Assembly (NCBI GenBank): GCA_948567375.1
Contig: OX419760.1
Span: 62,926,911-62,990,910 of the forward strand
DNA from: Lunularia cruciata
Taxonomy: Eukaryota > Streptophyta > Marchantiopsida > Lunulariales > Lunulariaceae
Length of the DNA stretch: 64,000 nucleotides
Reading direction: 5' to 3'
In this document: piece by piece, positions 1 to 9,585 of the stretch
How the letters are laid out: each line of letters opens with the position of its first letter
Position numbering within the stretch: position 1 is the stretch's first letter
The notes under the pieces: model-generated
The model's input: the letters and a program-made list of their open reading frames with translations, nothing else
Database searches by the model: none
Told to the model about the DNA's origin: nothing
Translations under genes and position numbers: made by a program

Positions 1-455
1 GATTTGTGCTAAGGTTGGAGTATCCACGGTATCACAGTTTGTTGCCAAGTGGATTTGCTTACTAAGCTTATCCACAAACACCACAATGGTAGTGTGTCCT
101 TGTTTTGTCTTTGGCAAGGATGTGATGAGATCCAAGCTCACATGCTCCCAACGAGCTGATGGAACGGCAAGCGGTTGAAGGAGTCCACCCGGCTTTTGAT
201 TGTTGGCCTTGTTACGTTGGCAGCTCTCACATGATTGGACAAATTCTCAAACATCCCGTGTCATGTTAGCTCACCACCATTGACGTTGGAGGGTACCCAA
301 GGTCTTGTCCACACCCATGTGACCAGCAATGGGTAAATCATGGGCTTCTTGAAGGTGCACAAGTTGAAGATCACATTTGGCTGGAACATAGATCCGGTCC
401 GCATGGAATAGAAGGCTTTCCTTGAAGGAGAAGGTGTTTTACTCCTTGTCACCAA
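1..455 (-). pseudogene. Integrase, zinc-binding region and start of catalytic core (partial)
   Basis: Minus-strand reading gives FKESLLFHADRIYVP and EAHDLPIAGHMGVDKT around 450-300. SCESCQRNKANNQKPGG at about 230-180 holds the H2C2-type zinc-binding cysteines. WEHVSLDLITSLP and VFVDKLSKQIHLA follow, the start of the DDE core. It runs off the window. Frame changes are present between the blocks. Confidence 0.85.
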
Positions 456-684
456 TTGTTAGCCAACCATGTACCATTTGGAAGAAGGGATCTTGCTATA
501 GAGCTAACCAAAACTCATTATGAATCTTGGGATCAATTGACACCGTCGTAATTGCTACCGTGATGAGAGGAAGAGACTTCAAATCAAGTCGTTGTGATAG
601 AGCATCAGGGATGACATGGAACCGACTTGGTTTGTACTCAAGTTTGATGTTGAACAATTGGAGTTGCTCTTCCCATCAATGATG

Positions 685-996
685 TCAACTCTTCATGTGC
701 TCTAGGTGTAAGGTCTGCAACAATGGCTTGTGATCAGTTTGCATGATCACTTGTTTCCCCAAGAGATAATGCCTCCATACCTTGGTGGCATATACCATTG
801 CAAGTTGTTCCCGATCTCGAGCAAAGTAATTTCTTTCAGCTGTATTTAGTCGGCGAGACACAAAGACAATAGGATGTAGTCCATCTGGAAATTCTTGTTG
901 TAACACAGCTCCAATTGCAAAGTTAGAAGCATCAAAATCAACCACACAAGGTAGTTGAGGATCATATGGTTGAAGAATGAGTCTTGAAGACACCAT
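685..996 (-). pseudogene. RNase H domain of Ty3/gypsy pol
   Basis: The segment contains VVDFDASNFAIGAVL, with the first catalytic aspartate of Ty3-type RNase H (normally DAS), then PIVFVSRRLN, YFARDREQLAMV and TDHKPL. A stop follows near 680, but similar sequence (WEEQLQLFNIKLEYKPS) carries on beyond it. The match to the plus-strand element's HYLLRKQVIMQ stretch shows that the two elements are relatives. Confidence 0.9.
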
Positions 997-1305
997 ATGC
1001 TTTAACTTCTAGAATGCTTCTTCATGCTTGGTGGTCCATTGGAAGCTTGAGTTCTTTCCCAAGAGGTCAGTTAATGGTGCAGCCACGTGAGCATAATAGT
1101 GGATGAACCGTCGGTAAAAACTGGCCAATCCATTGAATGCTCATACTTTGGTAGCATCCTTTGGGGTAGGCCAATCAGTATTGGCCTTGATCTTCTCTTC
1201 TTCCATCTTGATCCCCTCTGATGAGATCTTATGACCCAAGAAGGTAACCTCCTTCTGCCAAAAAGCACACTTTGACTTCTTGTAGTAAAATTTCCACTGT
1301 CGTAG

Positions 1306-2110
1306 TCATCTTAGGACTTCTTGCACATGATTCTTGTGTTCTGCCTCTATCCTACTATAGATTAAGATATCATCTAAGAACACTACCACAGACTGATCCA
1401 ATAGTCTCTCCAACACCTGATGCATCTGATCCATGAAGACTGCTGGAGCATTAGTGAGTCCGAAAGGTAGAACTCTCCACTCAAAATGTCCATACCTTGT
1501 GCGAAAGGCAGTCTTTTGCACGTCCTCTCCTTCAATAGGAATTTGCCAATAGCCGCTACAAAGATCTAGCTTGGAAAAGTAGCGTGTTCCACTTAATTGA
1601 TCAAGCAGGTCATTGATCTTGAGGCAAAGGATATGCATTCTTCACGGTTTGCTTATTGAGCCCACGGTAATCAATATAGAAACAAAGTCCTCCATCCTTC
1701 TTTGGAACAAATAGTACCGATGCTCCCCACGGAGAGGTACTATGTTGTATGAAATCCTTCTCTAACAACTCTGTAAGTGTTGTTTGCAACTCCTCCAACT
1801 CCTTTGGTGAGAGCCGATAGATTGGTCTACTCACTGGAGTACTCCTTGGCAATAACTCGATCTTGAAGGGCATACCTTGATCAGAGGGTAATCTCTTTGG
1901 CAGATCATCCGGAAACACATCTGCAAACTCTTGAACTATTCGATCAACCGTTGCTTGATGCGGCACCTGGCCCTCCTCAGATTGTTCTTGTGCAATCGGC
2001 TTGATCCACACCGCAAATATAGACTTATCTTCCTCTAAAGCTTGCTCTATGGCTGTTTCATTAACAAACTTCTCTTCTAGGGACTCATCTCTCTTCCAAG
2101 CTTGCTCCAT
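1306..2110 (-). pseudogene. Reverse transcriptase domain, frameshifted
   Basis: The minus strand at 2110-1610 encodes the RT entry region ([34 protein letters not shown]) and the start of the fingers. A different frame at 1638-1306 continues with [28 protein letters not shown] and [12 protein letters not shown]. The FLDD box, the Ty3/gypsy form of the catalytic YXDD, is present. The frame change near 1610-1640 breaks the polyprotein. Confidence 0.9.
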
Positions 2111-2164
2111 GGTTGCCTTCCTGGCAAACTTCCCATCTTGGGACTCATCTCCTCTCCAGATTTG

Positions 2165-2641
2165 CTATATGGCTACCTTCTCAACAAACTTCCCATCTTG
2201 GGATTGACTATTCTTAGGTGCCTTACTCAGAGGTGCCAGACAACCTAATCGGAAATTCCTACCTTGGTGTTGTACTTGAATTTGACGTCGGGTCCAATCG
2301 AATTGAACCTTATGACGTTCAAGCCAAGGTAGACCTAGAATGATATCATAGTGTAGAGGTGCCACTACAGATCTCATACACTCCAAATACTCCTTCCCAA
2401 TCTTGAAGGTAACAGGATGCGAGGTGCGGAATGCAGAACCTTTTCTACCATCCGCCATCATCAAACTACTTCCAATCACTGGCTTGATAGGAATACCCAA
2501 TTCCTTTGCTACTTGCATAGATATGCGATTCCTTGAACTTCCAAAATCAACCAAAATCCTACAACCCCGATTAGATATCGTACCTTGCAAGTGAAGCAAA
2601 CTTGCATAGGTCGAGCCTTCAATCCCATTAGAACTAATCAA
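2165..2641 (-). pseudogene. Retroviral-type aspartic protease segment, active-site motif altered
   Basis: The stretch has the fold pattern of a Ty3/gypsy protease: an ILVDFGSSRN active-site region, then the LGIPIKP and IILGLPWLERH segments typical of the family. The usual D-S/T-G triad is replaced by D-F-G, which should remove activity. It lies between the gag zinc knuckle and RT, as expected. Because the rest of the element is broken, the change is most simply post-mortem decay. Confidence 0.8.
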
Positions 2642-2667
2642 GCTCCAAGTAGGCGGCTCAAAATCTC

Positions 2668-3566
2668 CTACTGGGATTCTTTGTTTCCCTGATCATTCTG
2701 TTCCACAAACTCCATCTGGGCAACTTGTCGAGGTCGCCCATTCTTAAGTGGACATTCAGCAATGCGATGTCCAACTTGGCGACAATAAAAGCAACCTCCA
2801 TTTTGTTGTAATCTTTCTCTATCTATTGTGCCAAGTGGTCTTCGTTGGATAGCATCAATCTCTATTGGTACCGGTTCTTCCACTTGTGGTACTGGTAGGT
2901 TTTGTGTAGGTCGAGGTCGAGACCAAGTTGTTGCAACTAAAGAATCAAAACGCTCAGCCAATTGCATGGCTTCTTCTACGTTCTGTGGCTCTTGCATGGT
3001 CACTTCCAATCTGGTTTGTGACTTCAATCCTCGCACAAATCGATCCAGAACTTCACCTTCTTGGATATCTGGAATTTGCATGATGATATTCTGAAATTGT
3101 GTGATGTAGCTTCTCATTGAGCCAATCTGCCTCAACTCCGCCACTTTATCTTGTGCAGCTCGGGTGGCATTTATAGTCAAAAATCAACCAAGTATTGCAT
3201 CCTTGAATTCTGCCCATGTCAAAATTGGTGTAACAATTTGTCGTTCCGCTCTTTCTACTCGGAATTGCCACCAAAGTTTTGCCACGCCATCCAACTTGCT
3301 AGAAGCCAAGAGAATTTGTTTCCGCTCGTCTTGAAGATTGGTGGCTTCAAAGTAATGTTCACAGTCAAACACAAAATTCTCCACTGTGCCTGGAAGATTC
3401 TTGCCTTCAAACACTTGGGTTTTAGAAATCGAATGCGATCTTCTCCATCTTGAATTGGCGCTTTGTCTATCTATTCTTGTCGTTGCTAGTCTCGTTCATC
3501 CAACAATCGAGTAAGATGCTCAATTTGTTGTTGCATTGCAAGGATAACATCCGGTATTGCCGCCAT
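2668..3566 (-). pseudogene. gag of minus-strand Ty3/gypsy element, broken
   Basis: The first ATG on the minus strand is at 3566 and opens a short N-terminal stretch ending in a stop. The frame then resumes in pieces: 3414-3184 carries a retrotransposon-gag segment (FDCEHYF..., AKLWWQFRVE), and 3180-2668 carries its continuation. A CCHC zinc knuckle (CFYCRQVGHRIAEC, spacing CX2CX4HX4C) lies at about 2752-2793. The knuckle is intact and would bind RNA in a working nucleocapsid. The stops and frame changes make this a dead copy. Confidence 0.85.
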
Positions 3567-3821
3567 CGCTACTACTCTATTCCACTACCCTCAATTTATC
3601 TAGTTGATTAACACATAGATACAACACATCCACCATTCTCCATAAGTTACAACTGGAAGTATCAAGGGTTCCTCTGACACGGTGATCATATGTAGAAAAT
3701 CCTACCCAAAGCGTGAGGTGATGAATTGTGTGAAACGATGATTTGGTAATATCTGGACATGAAAGTCCCAATGGTTTGGCGGAAGTGGATCTGGTGGTCC
3801 ATAAATTCCATCCATCCCATT

Positions 3822-3837
3822 CCTGCTCTGATACCAA
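3822..3837 (-). other. Primer-binding site matching initiator tRNA-Met
   Basis: On the minus strand the sequence just inside the LTR reads TTGGTATCAGAGCAGG. TGGTATCAGAGC is the usual plant PBS complementary to the 3' end of initiator methionine tRNA. It fixes the LTR boundary and the direction of the element. Confidence 0.9.
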
Positions 3838-4090
3838 TGTAAAAGACCAAAACCGAGGAGAGAAATAAGAGAATGGAAACTCACATTAGGACACTTGAAT
3901 GAGGGAAAACTCCAAATGCCTAGCATGAGCTTTGGCTTTGGTATTTATAGGTAGCATACAAGGCCCTTGAGAAGCTTCTCAAGAAGCTTCCTCAAGCCGC
4001 TTTCTTAGAGTGCAAGCCAAGTTAACTAGGAAGCTTCTCAAGAAGCTTCCTTCTAGAAGCCGCCTACTTGGCGTGCAAGCTAAGCTAGTT

Positions 4091-4110
4091 GGAAGCTTCT
4101 AGAAGCTTCC
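4091..4110. promoter_or_regulatory. Perfect four-unit heat-shock element in LTR
   Basis: The sequence contains GAA-nn-TTC-nn-GAA-nn-TTC (GAA at 4092, TTC at 4097, GAA at 4102, TTC at 4107), the canonical heat-shock-factor binding array. It lies about 140 bp upstream of the LTR TATA-like box in the element's own direction. Binding is inferred, not shown. Confidence 0.75.
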
Positions 4111-4180
4111 TTCTAGAAGCTACTTACTTAAGGTGCAAGCTAAGCTAACCGGGAAGCTTCCCAAGAAGCTTCCTAGATAC

Positions 4181-4193
4181 TTCCGGAATATTC
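4181..4193. promoter_or_regulatory. Second perfect heat-shock element in LTR (TTCnnGAAnnTTC)
   Basis: TTC at 4181, GAA at 4186 and TTC at 4191 form a perfect three-unit heat-shock element, outside the GAAGCTTC repeats. It therefore cannot be explained as a by-product of those repeats. Confidence 0.7.
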
Positions 4194-4263
4194 TAGGCTA
4201 ATTTGTCTTATGTGCTACTTCGTGAGCCTGACTGACTTCGTCGCTAAACTCCATATTGTTACA

Positions 4264-4450
4264 CATTATCTCTTAAGGAAACAAGTGATCATGCAAATCA
4301 ATAATAAACCTTTGTTGCAGATCTTACATTTGGAGTACATAAAGAGCTTTCATGATCAATGGGAGGAACAATTACAATTTTTTGACATTAAACTTGAGTA
4401 CCTAAAAGGTTCCATGTCATTCTTAATGCCATATCATGACATCTTAATTT
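4264..4450 (+). pseudogene. RNase H tail fragment of the plus-strand chromovirus
   Basis: HYLLRKQVIMQINNKPLLQ and WEEQLQFFDIKLEY match the minus-strand element's RNase H almost residue for residue. The fragment starts exactly where the minus-strand LTR ends. Confidence 0.85.
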
Positions 4451-4641
4451 GAAGATTTTTCTTGAACCTCCCATGATAGCAACAATCAACACAATGTTAA
4501 CTAACACAAAGGTACACGTAGTATTCTTGATTGCTTTACAACATGATCCTTTCTTCCAATTGTTGCAAAGTCATCATGTTGTGCATGATAGAGAATATGA
4601 CACTTTTTCCTTCAAGGAAAATCTTCTATTTTGTGAGACCC

Positions 4642-5167
4642 TATAATACCATTAGCTAGACAAATTAGCTACATGTGAAAATTGGCTTGGTAATATCTTT
4701 AGAGATGTTATACATGATTTTTTAAGTAGATCAGCTAGAAGAGTCACCAAAGATGGACTTTCATGAATAGGGCAAGGCCAAAACCACACCAAAAACTTCA
4801 AATCCAATTTAGAGGCCTAAACAAAAGAATTAAGCTTCAAAAATAGGATATTACTCCCCCTCAAAGGAAAAAGGCATTGCCTTCGTCCTCCTTGTTTATC
4901 TTGTTGAGATCTTTCCAATAGTACCTTTTCCATATTGTTCTAAGCTTGCTGCAAAAAGATTTCCAAAAGATTTATTTTGGTCAAACTTGCTTGACCAACC
5001 AAGTAAGACAAGGGTAGACTTGTCACCAATCCATGTATCTAATCTAAGGATATATCTTCCTTAAAGGGGATCCTCTTTGCTATATAATAAGATAGAGTGC
5101 TCATTTGGGCCCTTGGAGTTTTTTTGGGAGTTCAAATCTTGTGTGCTTCTATCTTTAGGCTGTTATG
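4642..5167 (+). repeat. Solo LTR, second LTR family (tgtaatacc type)
   Basis: It starts TATAATACC (TGTAATACC in better copies) and ends near ttatg. Flanks gaccc (4637-4641) and gaacc (5168-5172) look like a 5-bp target duplication with one change. It interrupts the integrase N-terminal region: the frame stops at ...KENLLF on the left and resumes with QIYIP on the right. No internal domain is present, so it is a recombined solo LTR. Confidence 0.75.
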
Positions 5168-5172
5168 GAACC

Positions 5173-5386
5173 AGATCTATATTCCAACTATAGGTGACCT
5201 CCCACTTAAGTAGCTTTAAGAAGCCCATGACTTACCGATTGGTGGTCATTTGGATGTGGACAAAATCTTGAGTATCCTCTAATATCAATGGTGGTGGTTG
5301 AATAAGCACAAGAAGTTTGAGAGATTGTTTGATCTTGTGAGAGTTGCCAATGCAATAAGATCACAACCAAAAATTGGGTGGACTAT
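5173..5386 (+). pseudogene. Integrase zinc-binding segment of the plus-strand chromovirus
   Basis: The reading includes QIYIP, EAHDLPIGGHLDVDKI and NQKLGG, with several stops. It aligns with the minus-strand integrase DRIYVP / EAHDLPIAGHMGVDKT / NQKPGG. It lies between two solo LTRs. Confidence 0.75.
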
Positions 5387-6125
5387 TGTAATACCAAGGG
5401 TTAGCCATATGATCTAGATGTGAAATTCGGTTTGGTAACATCTAGAATGATGTTATACATGATGGTCAAAATAGATCAGATAGAAGTATCACCAAAAGAG
5501 TACTTCTACTAATAGGGCAGAAACCAAAATGGACTTGAGAACCTTAGAACCAATAGCTAGACATATGATTTAAAGGTGAGAATTGGTTTGGTAACATCTG
5601 GAAGGATGTTACACATGATGGACTAAACAGATCAGAAATAGGTATCACCAAAAGGGGACTTCTACTAATAGAGTAGGAACCGAAATATGTCTGAAATCTT
5701 TGAAGGCAATTTCGGAGGCCTAAACGGATGAATTAGGCCTTGAAAATGTGCAGATTCCTCTCCAACAGAAGAAAGTCTGGCCTTCCCTCCCCCCATGGTT
5801 TGTCTCGTCGAGAGCTTTCCAACGGTATCTTACTCATGTGATTCTGAGATTCCTACATGAAGATTCCCTAAAAGATTCCCTCCGGTCAAAGCTCGTTTGA
5901 CCAACCAGATAGGACCTAGACCAGACAGGTCACCCATCCAAGTAAGTAATCCAAGGTTGGAGCTTGCTGACATATCACCTATCTGTGTCCCTAATCCTAT
6001 GGTGGAGCTTCCTTGGAGGAGATCCTCTTTGTCTATATAATAAAGAGAAGGTGCTCCCTTGGGGCATCGAATGTTTGAGTGTGCAATCTGTGTTTTCTCT
6101 CTTCTCTTGTCCTTGGAGTATTACA
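5387..6125 (+). repeat. Solo LTR, second family, with internal duplication (739 bp)
   Basis: It starts TGTAATACC and ends GTATTACA, and is flanked by actat (5382-5386) and actac (6126-6130), a near-perfect 5-bp target duplication. The first ~310 bp hold a roughly 156-bp tandem duplication (tttggtaaca at 5431 and 5587). Each half has the palindrome TAACATC-6 nt-GATGTTA. A TATA-like ctatataataaag lies near 6036. It splits the integrase coding region of the host element. Confidence 0.85.
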
Positions 6126-6131
6126 ACTACT

Positions 6132-6600
6132 TCAACCACTTTCCATTCCAACTATCCAATAGAAACATGTAAATCTCAACCTCATCTCATCCTTGCCTAA
6201 AATGGATTAGAGCCATACCATCATTGTGATGTTTTGTTGATAACCTTAGTAAGCATATTCACTTGGCATCCATCGTGGATACTCCACTGTTAGCCAATAT
6301 TTACTTTGGCATTGTCTTCAAACACCATGGGATGCCAAGGGTTCTCATCTCTAAGTATAATCCTTGATTCGTTGCTAAATGTTGGCAAGCTCTCTTCAAG
6401 CTACTTGGCACGAAGCTTGCTTTGTTTATGGTCTATCATACTCAAACTAAAATGCAAACCTAACATGCAATTGTACCTTGGAAGATATGTTTTGTGTCTT
6501 TGTCAATGTTCATCAATTGGGATACTTGTCTTGTGGTTGTTGAGTTTGCTTATAGTAATTCCAAGCAAGCACCAAGTTCTCTCCCTTCTTGTTAATTGTG
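6132..6600 (+). pseudogene. Integrase catalytic-core remains of the plus-strand chromovirus
   Basis: Directly after the solo LTR the frame resumes with KHVNLNLISSLPK, then LSKHIHLAS, HHGMPRVLISKYN, KCWQALFKLLGTKLALS and VVEFAYSNSKQA. These are the DDE-integrase blocks of Ty3/gypsy elements. Stops and frameshifts are common. The first and second catalytic aspartate blocks are recognisable but mutated (ISKYN where ISDRD is usual). Confidence 0.85.
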
Positions 6601-6944
6601 GGTAAGACCTAATTGTTCCAAATTCATATCTTGCTTCCTTGCCATCTCACACTCATCATTCTTCCACTTTCTTATCCATATTATCTAAATCGTTATACCA
6701 AACCAAGTCTCATCTTTGGGTTACTCAAAATTGGCAAGAGCAATATGTTGATCAACATTGTCATGATCTCACCTTTCAACTAGATGTTACTTAGATCATT
6801 TCTTGTGTTGCCTATTGACTTGCCTTGCCTAGTCATATGCGGATCCATCTTGTTTTTCATGCTTCAAAATCAAAACTCCTTGTTTTTAATCCATCTTTCT
6901 TTTCTAGTTGTGTCCAACCTCCTCTTCCTCCCATCCTTGTCAAT

Positions 6945-7095
6945 GATCATGAGGAATATGAATTTGATCATGTACTTGCATGTTGTGACATCCCACGTAG
7001 CCACCAACAATACAAGGAATATAAGGTCCTTTATAAAGGGTATCCTTGTCTTGATGCCACATGGAAACCCTTTCTCATGTCCTTATGGACATGAG
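6945..7095 (+). pseudogene. Chromodomain-like C-terminal integrase segment
   Basis: The segment reads EEYEFDHVLA, then YKEYKVLYKGYP and ATWKP. This matches the chromodomain pattern (E-EILD..., YLVKWKGYP, ATWEP) of the integrase tail in chromoviruses. It is the evidence for assigning both nested elements to the chromovirus branch. In working elements this domain guides integration into histone-marked chromatin. Confidence 0.75.
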
Positions 7096-7172
7096 AAAAT
7101 CCAAAAAAATGACCATCCAAGAGTTGAAAGATTCCATGACAACAAGGATATCATCAACTAGCAGAAGGAGAC

Positions 7173-7664
7173 TATAAAATAATATGGAGTTCATAGACTA
7201 GTTAGCAAACAATAATAAGTTAGTAAACTAACCTAAATATAGTTAAGTGTTGTAAGAATGTTCTAAAAGCATCTAAGAAGCTTTGGGTTGAATGTTCTAG
7301 AAGCACTTTGGAAGCTTCTTAGTACATCCCAAAGATCAAGTAACTTGCATAAGGACTATCTTAGCTTGTGCACTAGGGAGACTGCTACTAGGAGAAGATA
7401 AGGACTATCTTAGCTTGTACACTAGGGAGACTGCTACTAGGAGGAAGCTTCCTTGGGTAACTTAGCTTGCACTCCAAGATGTCAACTTTGAGAGTGAAGC
7501 TTCCTTTGAAATATCTCAAGAGCCTCGTGTTGTTTTGCTATAAATACCAAAGCCCAAGCTCATGCTAAGCATTTTGAGTTTCTCTCACTTGAGCATTTCC
7601 AAGGTGACTTTCTCTTTTGATTTTCCATTCTCCTATTTCTTTCTTTGGTATTTCTTTCTTTGCA
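7173..7664 (+). repeat. 3' LTR of the plus-strand chromovirus relic
   Basis: A purine run (gcagaaggag, 7161-7170) precedes it. The start aligns with the minus-strand LTR (both contain AATATGGAGTT). The core is shared too: ctataaatac at 7538-7547, followed by ccaaagcc-type sequence and an end rich in ttctttctttg. It contains a duplicated block, with ggactatcttagcttg appearing twice near 7357-7423. The end is set at tgca by comparison with the minus-strand LTR and is approximate. Confidence 0.75.
7290..7302. promoter_or_regulatory. Perfect heat-shock element in the older LTR (GAAnnTTCnnGAA)
   Basis: GAA at 7290, TTC at 7295 and GAA at 7300 form a three-unit heat-shock element. Further GAAnnTTC pairs lie near 7253-7262 and 7311-7318. 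Its presence in the diverged older element suggests that the feature is ancestral in the family. Confidence 0.7.
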
Positions 7665-7850
7665 AAAATAGTGCACAAAAAATCTAGAAAGGTAAAAAAT
7701 AATAAGAAAAATTTAGTTTACTGAAAATTATTTATAATTCCCTTGACCATGGAGTTGGTTCATTGTCATCCCTCAAAAAAAAGATATTTACAAAAACTAT
7801 TAGTTATACCACACAATTGTATAGTATGCACATAAATGTGAGAAGACAAG

Positions 7851-8447
7851 TGTAATACACATTAGCTAGACATAGTATCTAGAGGTGGAAACTGGCTTGG
7901 TGATATCTTGAGTGATGTTATAAATGATGTTCTAAGTAGATAAGATAGAGGTGTCACCAAATAGTACTTCCACAAATAGAACAAAGCTCAAAAACACCAA
8001 AAAAATTTAGAGCCAATTTTGGAGGTCTAAATGGATGAATCAAGCTTCAAAGAATAAAATATTTTGTACCCTTGGTAAAAATCACATTGCTCTATCGCCT
8101 CTATTTTTCTTGTCAAGAGATTTCTAACAATAACTCACCCATGTAATTTTGAGATTCCTATAAGAAGATTCCCATAGATTCCATCTAGTCAAACTTGTTT
8201 GACCAACCAAATAAGACAAGGATCAATATGTCACCAATCCATGCAACTAATCTAAGGGTGGAGCTCATTGACATGTCATAGATCCATGTATTTGATCCAA
8301 GGGTAGAGCTCACTTTGAGTGGATGCTCTTTGTTATATAATAAAGACAAGGTGCTCCTTTGGGGCATCAAAGTATTGAGGGATGAAACATTGTGTTTCTC
8401 TTGTGTTTCTCTTGGGTGCTCTCTTGTGTCTCAAATGGAAGATTACA
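7851..8447 (+). repeat. Solo LTR, second family, with perfect 5-bp target duplication
   Basis: It starts TGTAATAC and ends GATTACA, and is flanked by acaag at 7846-7850 and acaag at 8448-8452. At 597 bp it lacks the 156-bp duplication of its 739-bp relative, as expected for the ancestral LTR form. The TATA-like ctttgttatataataaag block and the following gtgctcctttggggcatc are shared with the other copies. Confidence 0.88.
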
Positions 8448-9585
8448 ACAAGGTATAGAAATTTATTTTTACTTGCAAAGTCTATTTTACTTTTTTTAGA
8501 AACTTGTGTGAATGATTACTATTACTTCAATTGCAATCTTGCACAAACAAGCCTCCAAGTTACTAATGTTGAGATTTATGTCACATACCACACTCTTAAG
8601 TTTTTTAAATGCTTGTCTATATATGTTGTACCAAACAAACCCAACATTAATAACTCTAGTAATAATCATGCCTAGTTTAGGCTCAAATTGCCTTGCAAGG
8701 ATCAACAATTCCTATACTAGCTATCAAACTAGGCTATATTACTTTCTTACAATATTAACAAGTCAATTAAGACTTGGGATAGATCATCTTTCTACTTTAG
8801 AATCCTTGTATACTAGTTTATCTATTTAGCTATTTAATTGTCCAGAGAACCTTATTAGGTCTACCTTATATTTCAGAGTAATTTGTGGTTCTTGATATGT
8901 GGAACATGGTTCAAATAGTACTACAACATACAACAAAGATAGAGGTCTAGGTTTTTAGATTTGTACATCATGTTTTAGTGATAAGAACTCAAGTCCATTT
9001 CAAGACACCAAGACCTAATATGGATATAAACTCCAGAATCTGAATTTATACCTATGCACTTATGGTGAATTTGTCTTTTTGTATCTTCTTGATAAGACTT
9101 TCCCAGTAATGCAAAAACTAGGCAAAACTTTTACTTATTCTAATAGATACATCCTCAAATGTGAGGCTTACCTTTCTAACTTGAGGAGTTTCTATTTGGC
9201 CATTTGGCACCTTTTGCCATAACTCCTTGGTTAACTAGATTCTTTGGAAAATCTTAGTCTTGTTAGAATCATCTTGATCAAGGCTTTTAGCAAAGTAAAA
9301 ATCAGCACAATGCTCTTATAATTGGGTAATTATGTCCTTCAACATTTAAAACTTCTTATGTCTTATGTCTCATTTTCAAACATGTCATCAAATTTGAATC
9401 TTGAGACTTTAATCTTCAAGTTCCAAAATTAAATTGAGAGTTTAGATTTCCAAGAGCCTTTATTGGAACAAGTAAGAGCAATGCAACATGTAATACTTGA
9501 ATCATCCACAAAAAGTCAAATTCCATTGGTCACTAAGGACAAAAAGCATCCATATGTGTGCCATAACACTTGAATGGTGAGTTGA
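8448..9585. other. No gene seen
   Basis: AT-rich sequence between two LTR copies. Only short open frames occur, none with a recognisable domain or codon pattern. Confidence 0.6.

Larger units (their letters stand above)
1..4263 (-). mobile_element. Ty3/gypsy LTR retrotransposon (chromovirus-like), 5' part, cut by window edge
   Basis: Read on the minus strand, the order is 5' LTR, primer-binding site, gag with zinc knuckle, protease, reverse transcriptase, RNase H and integrase. Integrase runs off position 1. This gag-PR-RT-RH-IN order is that of Ty3/gypsy elements. The chromovirus label is an inference from the close relative at 4264-7664, which keeps a chromodomain-like segment. The coding region is broken by stops and frameshifts, for example after the first 26 or so gag codons and inside RT near 1610-1640, so it cannot move on its own. 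It is inserted into the RNase H region of the older plus-strand element: the right flank, beginning catta at 4264, continues that element's reading frame. Confidence 0.9.
3838..4263 (-). repeat. 5' LTR of the minus-strand chromovirus (426 bp)
   Basis: On the minus strand it begins TGTAACAATATGG and ends GGTCTTTTACA, so it has TG...CA termini directly beside the primer-binding site. A TATA-like ctataaatac (minus strand) lies at 3941-3950. Upstream of it, about four imperfect repeats of 59-62 bp carry paired GAAGCTTC palindromes, starting near 3971/3983, 4030/4042, 4092/4102 and 4153/4165. The second LTR lies outside the window, so the boundaries rest on the termini, the PBS and the resumption of the host element's frame. 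Confidence 0.85.
4264..7664 (+). mobile_element. Older Ty3/gypsy chromovirus relic, split by nested insertions
   Basis: With the insertions removed, the plus strand is collinear with the minus-strand element: RNase H end at 4264-4450, integrase zinc region at 5173-5386, integrase core at 6132-6600, chromodomain-like segment near 7009-7068, then a 3' LTR at 7173-7664. The 5' half must lie left of the window, beyond the minus-strand element that interrupts it at 4263/4264. Stop codons are frequent throughout, and it is more decayed than the element nested in it. The layout gives a relative age order: this element first, then the minus-strand chromovirus and the second-family LTRs. Confidence 0.85.
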
